Assembly (NCBI GenBank): GCA_945861585.1
Contig: CAMAVC010000016.1
Coordinates: forward strand, 1-44,881
Direction of reading: 5' to 3'
Length of the DNA stretch: 44,881 bases
Origin: Planctomicrobium piriforme
GTDB taxonomy: Bacteria; Planctomycetota; Planctomycetia; Pirellulales; UBA1268
Shown here one piece after another: positions 26,826-34,711 of this stretch. Made by a program: the position numbers and the translations under genes. How positions within the stretch are numbered: position 1 is the first letter of the stretch; each line of letters begins with the position of its first letter. Below the pieces are notes generated by a model that saw nothing but the letters and a program-made list of their open reading frames with translations, did not search any database and was not told where the DNA came from.

Positions 26826-27649
26826 AGGTCAGCCCCGTTCAGTTCGCGTTTCTTCGTGACCTTCTCCGGCGCCGCACGGGCGTCGTGATCGACGACTCGA
26901 AGCAGTATCTCGTGGTCGCGCGGCTCTTGCCGATCGTGCGGCAGCGGGCGATCCCCAGCCTCGACACGCTCGTCGACAGGATTCGCAAGACGGGTGACAA
27001 GGCGCTCGAGAAAGACGTGCTCAACGCGATGATGACGCATGAGACGTCGTTCTTCCGCGATAAGAGCCCTTACGAGACGCTGCGGCAGCTCGTGACGGAG
27101 ATGATTCCGAAACGCTCGGCCCATCGCCAGCTCGTGATCTGGTCGGCGGCCTGCTCGACCGGCCAGGAGCCCTACAGCATGGCGATGCTTTTGAACGAGC
27201 ACTTTCCCGATCTCGTCGCCTCCTGGCGGATCAGGATCATCGCCACCGACATCTCGGAGCCGGTGCTGGCCCGGGCCCGCGAGGGCGTGTTCAGTGAACT
27301 GGAGACGAACCGCGGCCTGCCTGCCGAGCTGCTCAAGAAATACTTCCGGCCCCTCCAGGGAAAGTGGAGCATCGTGCAGGAGTGCCGCCGGCTCGTCGAA
27401 TTTCGCGTTCTGAACTTGAACGGCCCGTGGCCGGCATTGCCTCCGTGCGACGTGATTTTCCTGCGAAACGTGATGCTCTACTTCGACGTTCCGACCCGGG
27501 CGTCGCTCGTCACGAAGATGCGGCGTGTGCTCAAGCCCGACGGCGCACTATTTCTGGGCGGCGCCGAAACGATGATCGGCATCGACACCGGCTACGACCG
27601 GCTCGCAGGCGCCGGCTGCAGCTACTATCGCCCGAAGCCCCGCGCGTGA
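26822..27649 (+). CDS. cheR: chemotaxis protein methyltransferase CheR
   Basis: 275 residues. The N-terminal helical domain is at 1-75 (VQFAFLRDLLRRRTGVVID), followed by the SAM domain. Characteristic segments are MMTHETSFFRD, the SAM motif IWSAACSTGQEPYSMAM, the IIATDISEPVLARAREGVFS stretch, CDVIFLRNVMLYFD and LFLGGAETM. It methylates receptor glutamates and opposes CheB for adaptation. The start ATG overlaps the cheB stop by four bases. It ends the plus-strand operon; the minus-strand phosphatase gene ends 17 bases further on, so the two units converge with no room for separate terminators. Confidence 0.95.
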   Translation: MKVSPVQFAFLRDLLRRRTGVVIDDSKQYLVVARLLPIVRQRAIPSLDTLVDRIRKTGDKALEKDVLNAMMTHETSFFRDKSPYETLRQLVTEMIPKRSAHRQLVIWSAACSTGQEPYSMAMLLNEHFPDLVASWRIRIIATDISEPVLARAREGVFSELETNRGLPAELLKKYFRPLQGKWSIVQECRRLVEFRVLNLNGPWPALPPCDVIFLRNVMLYFDVPTRASLVTKMRRVLKPDGALFLGGAETMIGIDTGYDRLAGAGCSYYRPKPRA

Positions 27650-27665
27650 GGCATGCTCGTCTGCG

Positions 27666-29045
27666 TTACGGCCGCCACTCGAGGCCCAGGATCGAGACGT
27701 CGTCGAGCGGGCCGTTGGGTTGGCACCATTGCTCGACCGTCGCGAGTAGGCTGGCGACGGTTTCGTCGAGCGGCTGACGACGACCTGCGTCGATGCAGTC
27801 CACGAGGGCTTGTTCGCCGAGCGGGTTCTGATCCTTGTCCATCGCTTCGGTGACGCCGTCGGAGTAGAGATAGATCCGATCGCCGGGAGCAAGCTGGAGC
27901 GAGACCTGGGTGTATTCCACGTCGGGCACAAAGCCGATCGGAAACCCCTCGGCCCCGTGGTAGGCGGGCGGGCCATTCGTGGGCACGTGGACCAGAGCGG
28001 GGTGGCCGCCCGAAACGTAGTCCAGCCGGCCGGTCGGCACGTGGAGCACGCCGTAGAGGATCGTGAAATACAGTCCGGAAAACTCATCGGCCTGGAAGAG
28101 ACGGTTGAGCTGCGTCGCCACTTCGGCCGGCGTGGCCACGGTGACGCCGCCGTCGGGCCGCTGCCGCACGAGCAGCGACTGCTCCGAGACTTTTGGCGAG
28201 AGAAAGCGGCCCACCGTCACCGCCATCAGCGACGAGGGCACGCCGTGGCCGCTGACGTCCACCACGAACAGGCCGGTGTGTTCCGCATCGAGCGGGAAAA
28301 AATTGAGGAAGTCGCCCGCGAGATCCTGGCAAGGGACGTACCGCCAGGCCACGGTCGCCGCGGGCACGGCCGCATCGTCGGGCGGAAGGAGCGACCGCTG
28401 CACTTTGGCCGCGGCTTCGAGATCGCGGACCATGCGGGCGTTGATCGTCGAGATTTTGTCGTTGAGTGCCGAGAGCTCGGAGTTGGACTGCTGGAGCTTG
28501 TCGCGGGCCAGCGAGAGGTCTTCGTTGGCCGCGATCAGCTCCTGGTTTTTCGCCACCGCGTTTTCGAACGTGGAGACGAGCAGGTTGAGCACCTGCTGGC
28601 GGCCCGCCTGCACGCGAAACTTCTGGCCGGCGACGGCCACCTCGAGCGTGGCCTCCTCGGCCGGAGCGCCGAGCGGCGTGGCCAGGAGCGACTGCATGCG
28701 GCCGAGCAGATAGTCGGGATCGTAAGGCTTCGTGACGTAGTTGTCGGCCCCCGCGTCGAGCCCGCGGATGATGTCGATCGGATCGGCGAGGGTCGACATC
28801 AGGATCAGCGGCACACTCTGGAGGGCCGGATCCGTCTTCACCGCCTTGCAGAACTCGTAGCCCGTCATCACCGGCATCTCGATGTCGGAGATGATGATGT
28901 CGGGCCGCCGTTCGCGGGCGAGCTTCAGCGCATCGGCGCCGTTTTCCGCCCAGCGCACCGTGTGGCCGGCGTCGGTGAGCCGCTTCTGCAGGATCTTCGC
29001 CTGGATGCGGCTGTCTTCGGCGATGAGGACGTCGACGCCGGCCAT
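27666..29045 (-). CDS. response regulator with PP2C (SpoIIE-type) serine phosphatase output
   Basis: 459 residues from ATG 29045. The receiver (1-120) is intact: acidic pair AEDS, phosphorylation site Asp54 in IISDIEMPVMTG, Lys106 in VTKPYD. A short variable segment and a coiled coil (about 165-225; NQELIAANEDLSLARDKLQ) follow. Then comes a SpoIIE/RsbU-type phosphatase with AAKVQRSLLP, the metal site AGDFLNFFPL, VVDVSGHGVPSSLMA and DRIYLYSDGVTEAMD. Such proteins dephosphorylate STAS-domain anti-anti-sigma proteins in partner switches. Its start overlaps the stop of the STAS gene by one base (TGATG), so that protein is the natural partner. The adjacent CheA is a plausible phosphate donor, which is inference. 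Confidence 0.93.
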   Translation of the reverse strand: MAGVDVLIAEDSRIQAKILQKRLTDAGHTVRWAENGADALKLARERRPDIIISDIEMPVMTGYEFCKAVKTDPALQSVPLILMSTLADPIDIIRGLDAGADNYVTKPYDPDYLLGRMQSLLATPLGAPAEEATLEVAVAGQKFRVQAGRQQVLNLLVSTFENAVAKNQELIAANEDLSLARDKLQQSNSELSALNDKISTINARMVRDLEAAAKVQRSLLPPDDAAVPAATVAWRYVPCQDLAGDFLNFFPLDAEHTGLFVVDVSGHGVPSSLMAVTVGRFLSPKVSEQSLLVRQRPDGGVTVATPAEVATQLNRLFQADEFSGLYFTILYGVLHVPTGRLDYVSGGHPALVHVPTNGPPAYHGAEGFPIGFVPDVEYTQVSLQLAPGDRIYLYSDGVTEAMDKDQNPLGEQALVDCIDAGRRQPLDETVASLLATVEQWCQPNGPLDDVSILGLEWRP

Positions 29046-29401
29046 CAGGTGAAGGTGGCGAGCGCCGTGGGCGCGTCCTTGTGGATGCTGAAGAGCTTGT
29101 CGAGGCTCGTCAGCTTGAAGACCTGGAAGATCTCCGGCCGGATGCTGCACATCTTGAGCCGGCCGTGCCCCGTGGAAATCTTGCGGTGCAACTGTCCGAG
29201 CAGGCCGAGCATCGCGCTCGACATGAACTCGACGTTGCCGAAGTCGAGCAGCACGTCGGGGCCGGTGGCCTTGCCCAGCAGCGTGGCGATTTCTTTCTTG
29301 ATCTCGTCGAGCGTGGTGTCGTCGAGGATTTTCTTGTCCTTGAAGACCACCAGGTGCACTTCGCCGGTCTTGCCGGTCTGGATTCTGCGGTAGGCGTCCA
29401 T
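29045..29401 (-). CDS. STAS-domain anti-sigma-factor antagonist
   Basis: 118 residues forming a single STAS domain: VVFKDKKILDDTTLDEIKKE, VLLDFGNVEFMSSAMLGLL and LKMCSIRPEIFQVFKLTSLD. The Ser pair at 61-62 after FM sits where RsbV/SpoIIAA proteins carry the regulatory phospho-Ser. In partner switching the unphosphorylated form binds an anti-sigma kinase. No RsbW-type kinase or sigma factor is in this window, so the downstream partner lies elsewhere or is of another kind. The gene is translationally coupled with the PP2C phosphatase gene. Confidence 0.92.
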   Translation of the reverse strand: MDAYRRIQTGKTGEVHLVVFKDKKILDDTTLDEIKKEIATLLGKATGPDVLLDFGNVEFMSSAMLGLLGQLHRKISTGHGRLKMCSIRPEIFQVFKLTSLDKLFSIHKDAPTALATFT

Positions 29402-29488
29402 CGTGTCTCCTCGCCCCGGTGTTGGAAGGACCCGTAGCCTAATCGTGCCCGGCGGCGGCGTCCATCGACGGGTCCGCGACCCCGGCCA

Positions 29489-29983
29489 TCAGTCGTCGGC
29501 GACGATCCCTGCCGTGGCCAGCCATTCGAGCTCCCCCGGATGGCCGGGGCCGTCGTCGAGCCGAATCGAGGCGACCGCACCCTTCTGCATCCGCACCGCG
29601 GCGGATCCGTCGCCGATCGAGAGGGCGACGAGCCGCCCGACGCAGGGCATGTGCCCCACCCAGGCGACACGCGCCGCGTCTTGTTCGATCGTCCACTCGA
29701 CGAGCGCCTGCCAGTCGCTCGCCGGGGCGAGTGCGTCGACGACCAGCGGAGGACGGCTCTCGAACACGTCGGCCAGGATCTCGGCTGTCTCGCGGGCCCG
29801 CACGAGTGGGCTCGTGGCCACGAGATCGAGCCCCATGCCCGCCGCCCGCAGGTGCCGCGCGAAGGCCTCGAAGCGCCGCCGACCTTTTTTGGTGAGCCGG
29901 CGGGAATGATCGTCGACGCCGGGGCCGGGATCTTCGGCCCAGGCGTGGCGAATGATGAACAGGTGGGTGGTGAGCGAGGGCAT
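29489..29983 (-). CDS. sixA: phosphohistidine phosphatase SixA
   Basis: 164 residues of the histidine phosphatase (phosphoglycerate mutase-like) fold. The catalytic motif is LFIIRHAWAED (Arg12-His13). The later parts are RRLTKKGRRRFEAFARHL, VATSPLVRARETAEIL and the second active His111 in WVGHMPCVGRL. SixA removes phosphate from histidines of HPt domains or phosphotransfer proteins. Next to a STAS/PP2C pair and a CheA operon, a role in shutting off HPt phosphorylation is an attractive inference but is not shown. It is 65 bases downstream of the RNase HII-like gene and 87 bases upstream of the STAS gene, all on the minus strand. Confidence 0.9.
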   Translation of the reverse strand: MPSLTTHLFIIRHAWAEDPGPGVDDHSRRLTKKGRRRFEAFARHLRAAGMGLDLVATSPLVRARETAEILADVFESRPPLVVDALAPASDWQALVEWTIEQDAARVAWVGHMPCVGRLVALSIGDGSAAVRMQKGAVASIRLDDGPGHPGELEWLATAGIVADD

Positions 29984-30048
29984 GGGTAGTCGTGGGGCGG
30001 ATGCGAGTGTGCGGTCGATTGTGGTTGGGCCAGCGGGCGTGGGCAAGT

Positions 30049-30996
30049 TCAGGCCCGCCGCCAGAGCTCGTCGAGAGGAATTCCCGCCGCGCGGATGGCG
30101 GGGGTCGTGGCGGTCAGCCAGCGTCTGGCGTCCAGTGGATAGCCCGCCGTGGGGGCCAGGCCCGGCACGCGCTCCGTCCAGGCGGTGTTGAATGCCTCCA
30201 TCGCCAGCTCGCGCACGTATTTCGCCGTCAGGCTCGCCACGGCCACCGGCAGCCGGGCCTCGCCGCCGACGGAAAACTCGATCCGCAGCCGTGCGGCCGG
30301 CACGGCATAGGTCGAGCGGTCGGGAGTCTCCTCGAGCGCTTGGACGAGCGGCGCAGCGAAGTGCCTGCCGACGAGGGCCGCATAGCTCTTCCGACCGCCG
30401 TGGCGATCGCACCACACGATTCTTTCGCCGTCTGGAAAGCGATCGAGCAACGTGGCGGCGAGGTCGAGCGTCGTCCGAGAGAGGATGTCGGATTTGTTGA
30501 GGCCGTGATCGAGCAGACGATTGAATTCCGCCGGATAGACCGCCCGGCCGGAGATGCCCACGAGCGCGATGCCGGCGGCATCGAGCGCCCGCCCGACCGC
30601 CGGCGCGGACGCCCGACACGATTCGTCGGCTCCGGCTCGGGGCACACGCAGCGCTTCGAGCCCCGACCAATCGGCGGCGCCCACGAACTCGGGTCCGATG
30701 CGGCCGAGCGTGGCTGCGAGCGAGGGCCAGTCGTCGATGGAGCCGGCTCCCGAGAGCGTGAGCGCCGTGTGCACGCCGCGTTCGAGGGCTGCGAAGCCGT
30801 CGCGCCCGCGATAGATGGTTTTCGAGTCGGCCCACAGCGGCCGGGGAGACCTGTTCCACGCACCCTCGGCCGCCGCGGTGAATGTGCTCTCGACCGCATC
30901 GGGAGGCGCGGCGAGCCGCCAGGCGCTGGCCGCGACGACGAGCGGCCCCAAGTTCGGGCCATAGCCCGCCTCGTCGGTGCCGATCACGAGCGTCAT
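30049..30996 (-). CDS. RNase HII-like protein, long divergent form
   Basis: 315 residues from ATG 30996. Sequence marks of RNase HII occur in order: GTDEAGYGPNLGPLVV (Asp8, Glu9) in place of the usual DEAGRG, WADSKTIYRG (DSK), WCDRHGG (Asp197), and ASLTAKYVRELAM matching AKVxRD with Glu for Asp. The protein is over 100 residues longer than typical RNase HII, with a large insertion between the DSK motif and the third acidic residue. It may cleave RNA in RNA-DNA hybrids, or be a planctomycete relative with a changed substrate. It overlaps the methyltransferase gene by four bases (ATGA). No other RNase H gene is visible in the window. Confidence 0.7.
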   Translation of the reverse strand: MTLVIGTDEAGYGPNLGPLVVAASAWRLAAPPDAVESTFTAAAEGAWNRSPRPLWADSKTIYRGRDGFAALERGVHTALTLSGAGSIDDWPSLAATLGRIGPEFVGAADWSGLEALRVPRAGADESCRASAPAVGRALDAAGIALVGISGRAVYPAEFNRLLDHGLNKSDILSRTTLDLAATLLDRFPDGERIVWCDRHGGRKSYAALVGRHFAAPLVQALEETPDRSTYAVPAARLRIEFSVGGEARLPVAVASLTAKYVRELAMEAFNTAWTERVPGLAPTAGYPLDARRWLTATTPAIRAAGIPLDELWRRA

Positions 30997-31502
30997 GGGT
31001 CTGCTCGCCGGGGCACTTGCCGGCAATATTCGTAGATCGCGATCGACGCGCTCGTGGCGGCATTGAGGCTGTGCGGCAGCCCGGCCAGCGGGATTTCGGC
31101 GACCCGATCGAGCCGGCAGAGCACGTCGTCTTCGAGCCCGGCCCGTTCGTTGCCGACCACGAGCACCGTCCGCGGCGCGAAGTCGAAGGTGTACAGCGGT
31201 GTGGAGCCGGTCGCCTGTTCGAGCCCGACGATCTCGTATCCCTGGGCCCGCAGCCGGTCGAGCACAGGCGGCAGGCTGCGGTGGACCTCGAGGACGACGT
31301 GGTCGGCTCCGTCGCGGGCGATCTTTTCATCGAGCCGGGCGGTGCCCGTGGCGATCACCCGGGCGATGCCAAAACAGCCGCACGTGCGCACAATGTGGGA
31401 GAGATTCACGTGGCTGCGCATGGGTGCGCAGGCGACGACGAGCTCGCGCGGCGTGGCGAGAACTTCCGGAGGCTTGTGGCGAATGTGGGCGAACCGGGTC
31501 AT
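30993..31502 (-). CDS. SpoU/TrmH-family RNA 2'-O-ribose methyltransferase
   Basis: 169 residues of the knotted SPOUT fold. Motif 1 is in SHVNLSHIVRTCGCFG (about 30-45), motif 2 in VLVVGNERAGLED, and motif 3 in IPLAGLPHSLNAATSASIAIYEY. It methylates a ribose in tRNA or rRNA using SAM; the target cannot be assigned. ATG 31502 is preferred because the protein then begins near the first conserved residues; the frame is open to 31580. With this start it overlaps the divergent thioredoxin-like gene at their 5' ends. It appears to head a minus-strand run through the RNase HII-like gene and perhaps sixA. Confidence 0.87.
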   Translation of the reverse strand: MTRFAHIRHKPPEVLATPRELVVACAPMRSHVNLSHIVRTCGCFGIARVIATGTARLDEKIARDGADHVVLEVHRSLPPVLDRLRAQGYEIVGLEQATGSTPLYTFDFAPRTVLVVGNERAGLEDDVLCRLDRVAEIPLAGLPHSLNAATSASIAIYEYCRQVPRRADP

Positions 31503-32040
31503 GGGCTGGTGGCTGAGTATGGCATTCGCGGCCGCAGGATGCGCTCTGGCGGAGGCCCCACGGGCGGTGGCCGTGCGCATCGTCGATCATGCCGGGCTCA
31601 CCGCGGAGATCGCCGCCCACCGCGGCAAGGTCGTCGTGCTCGACTGCTGGAGCACGTCATGCCCGCCGTGCGTGCGCGAGTTTCCCCGGCTCGTCGCGCT
31701 GGCGAAGGCGTTTCCCGGCGACGTCGTCTGCGTCTCACTGTCGTTCGACTACGAAGGGATCGGCACCCCCGAGGAGGTCGTGCCCAAGGTGCGCACGTTT
31801 CTCGAAGCGGTGGGAGCGGGCCGCGTCGTGAACCTCGTCGGGAGCGACGACTCCGACCTGCTGGCCACGAAACTCGACCTCGTGGGGGTGCCTGCCGTGT
31901 TCGTCTACGACCGCGAGGGGCGGCTGCTGGAGCGGTTCGACGACGACGGGGCGAAGCGCACGCTCGGCCGCCCCTTCACGTATGACGACGTGGAGAAGAC
32001 GGTGCGGGCAGGCTTGGGGGGCGCCGCGGCCCGGCGGTAG
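31483..32040 (+). CDS. TlpA-like thioredoxin-fold protein, exported
   Basis: 185 residues from ATG 31483, chosen because CGGAGG (31467-31472) lies ten bases upstream and the residues MWANR give a positively charged signal-peptide start. The segment LSMAFAAAGCALAEA could be cut as an ordinary or a weak lipoprotein signal. The mature part has GKVVVLDCWSTSCPPCVREFP with the redox motif CPPC (60-63), and VGVPAVFVYDREGRLLERF with the cis-Pro region. It is probably a periplasmic disulfide reductase or thioredoxin for cytochrome maturation or redox repair. Its start lies within the 5' end of the minus-strand SpoU gene. Signal peptidase follows after 28 bases. Confidence 0.85.
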   Translation: MWANRVMGWWLSMAFAAAGCALAEAPRAVAVRIVDHAGLTAEIAAHRGKVVVLDCWSTSCPPCVREFPRLVALAKAFPGDVVCVSLSFDYEGIGTPEEVVPKVRTFLEAVGAGRVVNLVGSDDSDLLATKLDLVGVPAVFVYDREGRLLERFDDDGAKRTLGRPFTYDDVEKTVRAGLGGAAARR

Positions 32041-32068
32041 ACTGCCCGCAATCCAGGACACGCATTTC

Positions 32069-33916
32069 ATGCACGTCGACAAAAACTCCGCCGGGCTGGC
32101 CGGCCGGCCCGTGATGGCCCCGGGCGATACCCGGGGTAAGCCGCGGCCCACCGACACCGTGAAGAGCCCGCTCGGCTCCGGTCGGGAAACGGTCGAATCG
32201 ATCGTCGTCGCGTTCACGCTCGCACTGCTCTTTCGAGCGTTCGAGGCGGAAGCGTTCGTGATTCCGACCGGATCGATGGCGCCCACGCTCATGGGCCGCC
32301 ACAAGGATCTCGTGTGCACCGCGTGCAGTCGGGATTTTCGCGTCGGCTGCAGCGCGGAGGAAGACGACCAGTCGCAGAGCCTGCGGACGGAGCAGTCGCG
32401 GCTCGAACGCGAACTCGACGGCCTCAAGGCCCGGCTCGCCGACACGGCCACGCCTGCGGAGGTCCGGGAGCCGGCCCGCCGCCGCATGGAGGTGCTCGAG
32501 AGCGACCGCGGCCCGCTCGCCCAGCTGCGGATGCGGCTGGCGGGCAAGATGGTGCCGGCCGCGAAGTGCCCCAACTGCGGCTACGTGATGCGGCTCGTCG
32601 AGTCGGGTGGGCCACAGGTGCGCTACGACCCACGCTATCCGTCGTTCAATGGCGACCGGATCCTCGTCAACAAGTTTGCCTACGACTTCGCCGATCCGGC
32701 CCGCTGGGACGTCGTCGTGTTCAAGTATCCCGAGGACGCGAAGACGAACTACATCAAGCGGCTCGTCGGCCTGCCAGGCGAGACGGTGTCGATCTCGGCC
32801 GGCGACATTTGGACGAACACGACCGGCTCGCTCCCGGTCATCGCGCGCAAGCCCCCGGCCGAATTGCGGGCGATGCTGCAATGCGTGAATGACAGCCGAT
32901 TCGTCGCTCGAGAACTGCGCCAGGCGGGCTGGCCGCTGGCGTGGAGCGACTGGTCGACGCCGGGCTCGCAGGGGCCGGCCTGGCAGACGGGCGACGAGGG
33001 GCGATCGTATGCCGTGGCCACCACGGGCACCGCCCCGGCCACGCTGCGCTATCGTCACATGCTCCCGTCGGCGGAAGACTGGGCGGCGCTCGAGCGCGGC
33101 GAGGGAGCGGCTATTCGGGCACGGCCGCGGCTGATCGATGATTTTCAGCCATACAACGCGATCGCCACGCGGCCGCATTGGGTGGGAGACCTGGCCGTGG
33201 AGTGCCTCCTCGAGAGTCGCGGCAGTGGCGGCACAGTCGTGTTCGATCTCGTCGAGGCGGGCCGTGCCCATCGATGCACGATCGACCTGGCCGACGGCAC
33301 GGCCCGGCTCGGTCTGCCGGATGCGCCGGGCGGAGAGTCGCCCCGCGGCAAGACGGCGGTGCGTGGCCGCGGCCGCTGGCGCCTGGTGTTCGCGAACGTC
33401 GACGACGAACTATCGCTGTTCGTCGACGGCCGCCCGGTGGCTTTCGATCGGCCGACACTCTGGAGTCGCTCGATCGATGTGGCCGAGGCGAGCCTGCCCG
33501 ACGACCGGCCCGTGGAGCCAGGCGAAGCCGAGCCCCGCGACCTGGCGCCGGTCGGAATCACGGCCGTGGCTGCCGATCTTCGCGTTGCCGACCTGCGGGT
33601 GCTCCGCGACGTCTACTACATCGGCGCGCTCGACGTCGGCGCCCGGCCCGGTGAACTCATCGAGCGGGAGCGGCTCGAGTTTCCCCTGGAGTCCGGACAG
33701 TTCTTCGTGCTCGGTGACAACTCCGCGGCGAGCAAGGACAGCCGGATGTGGCTCACCGGCCACCACGTCGACCGGGAGCTCCTCATCGGGAAGGCGTTGG
33801 TCATCTTCTGGCCGCACGCCGTCCCGGCAAGCTGGAGCGTTCCGGTGAAAATCGGCGGAATGGAGCTGCGATTGCCCTCGTGGCCGAACTTCGCGAGGAT
33901 GGGGTTCGTCCGCTAA
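32069..33916 (+). CDS. lepB: signal peptidase I with zinc-ribbon-like and long beta-rich insertions
   Basis: 615 residues, about twice the usual length. One N-terminal helix (SIVVAFTLALLFRAF) is followed by box B with catalytic Ser69 (VIPTGSMAPTLMG). Box D holds Lys230 (YIKRLVGLPGETVSI) and box E is near 546-558 (VLGDNSAASKDSR), so the Ser-Lys dyad is complete. Two insertions are unusual. One at about 80-180 has CTAC and CPNC pairs around a charged coiled coil, like a zinc ribbon. The other, of roughly 270 residues between boxes D and E, contains a beta-sandwich-like stretch (ECLLESRGSGGTVVFDLVEA and WRLVFANVDDELSLFVDGRP). It cleaves signal peptides at the outer face of the inner membrane. 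ATG 32069 gives the expected short cytoplasmic leader. Confidence 0.92.
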   Translation: MHVDKNSAGLAGRPVMAPGDTRGKPRPTDTVKSPLGSGRETVESIVVAFTLALLFRAFEAEAFVIPTGSMAPTLMGRHKDLVCTACSRDFRVGCSAEEDDQSQSLRTEQSRLERELDGLKARLADTATPAEVREPARRRMEVLESDRGPLAQLRMRLAGKMVPAAKCPNCGYVMRLVESGGPQVRYDPRYPSFNGDRILVNKFAYDFADPARWDVVVFKYPEDAKTNYIKRLVGLPGETVSISAGDIWTNTTGSLPVIARKPPAELRAMLQCVNDSRFVARELRQAGWPLAWSDWSTPGSQGPAWQTGDEGRSYAVATTGTAPATLRYRHMLPSAEDWAALERGEGAAIRARPRLIDDFQPYNAIATRPHWVGDLAVECLLESRGSGGTVVFDLVEAGRAHRCTIDLADGTARLGLPDAPGGESPRGKTAVRGRGRWRLVFANVDDELSLFVDGRPVAFDRPTLWSRSIDVAEASLPDDRPVEPGEAEPRDLAPVGITAVAADLRVADLRVLRDVYYIGALDVGARPGELIERERLEFPLESGQFFVLGDNSAASKDSRMWLTGHHVDRELLIGKALVIFWPHAVPASWSVPVKIGGMELRLPSWPNFARMGFVR

Positions 33917-33969
33917 GCCTGGTGCCGGATGGCGCCGGGTGAGGCCTGCACCGGCTCAGGGAGGAGTCC

Positions 33970-34707
33970 GTGGCACTCTTGTCCGTCGATGGTCTCGTGA
34001 AGAACTACGGCCGCCGCCGCGTGGTGGATGGCGTGTCGTTCCATGTGGAGACAGGCGAGATCGTCGGCCTCTTGGGCCCCAACGGCGCCGGCAAGACGAC
34101 GAGCTTCCGGATGACCTGCGGCCTCGTGATGCCCGATGCCGGCAAGGTGTTGCTCGACGACGCCGAGATCACGCACTGGCCGATGTTCAAGCGGTCGCGG
34201 GACGGCGGCATGGGCTACCTCGCCCAGGAGCAGAGCGTGTTTCGCAAGCTCACCGTCGAGCAAAACCTGCTCGCGATCATGGAGCTCGTGGGCATGGACA
34301 GGAAGGAGCGCCGCCGCCGCTGCGACGAGCTCATCGAACAGTTCGACATCGTGAAGATCCGCAAGTCGAAGGCCCACTACATCTCGGGGGGCGAGAAGCG
34401 CCGCCTCGAGATCGCCCGCTGCCTCGTGACCGAGCCTCGAATCATCCTCCTCGACGAGCCGTTCACGGGCATCGATCCGGTGACGATCCACTCGATTCAG
34501 AAGATCATCCGGGGCCTGCGGGACGACGGAATCTCGATCCTGATCACCGACCACCGCGAGCGCGAGACACTTGCGATCACCGACCGCAGCTACGTGATCC
34601 GCGCCGGGCAGGTGCTGTGCCACGGCACCGCGCACGAGGTGCTCAACAACCCCGACGCCAAGAAGTATTACTTCGGCGAGAGCCCGGGCGTGGTCGAGGC
34701 GGCCTGA
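33970..34707 (+). CDS. lptB: LPS export ABC transporter ATP-binding protein LptB
   Basis: 245 residues from GTG 33970, with GAGGAG four bases before it. Walker A is GPNGAGKT (36-43), the Q-loop region is YLAQEQSVFRKLTVEQNLLA (typical of LptB), the signature is ISGGEKRRLEIAR, Walker B is IILLDEPFTGIDP and the H-loop is ITDHRERETL. LptB powers extraction of LPS from the inner membrane with LptF, LptG and LptC, none of which is in this window. The length and the ATP site are normal. It supports, with lpxD and lpxI, a working LPS route. It converges on the small membrane protein gene four bases downstream. Confidence 0.92.
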   Translation: MALLSVDGLVKNYGRRRVVDGVSFHVETGEIVGLLGPNGAGKTTSFRMTCGLVMPDAGKVLLDDAEITHWPMFKRSRDGGMGYLAQEQSVFRKLTVEQNLLAIMELVGMDRKERRRRCDELIEQFDIVKIRKSKAHYISGGEKRRLEIARCLVTEPRIILLDEPFTGIDPVTIHSIQKIIRGLRDDGISILITDHRERETLAITDRSYVIRAGQVLCHGTAHEVLNNPDAKKYYFGESPGVVEAA

Positions 34708-34711
34708 GGCG

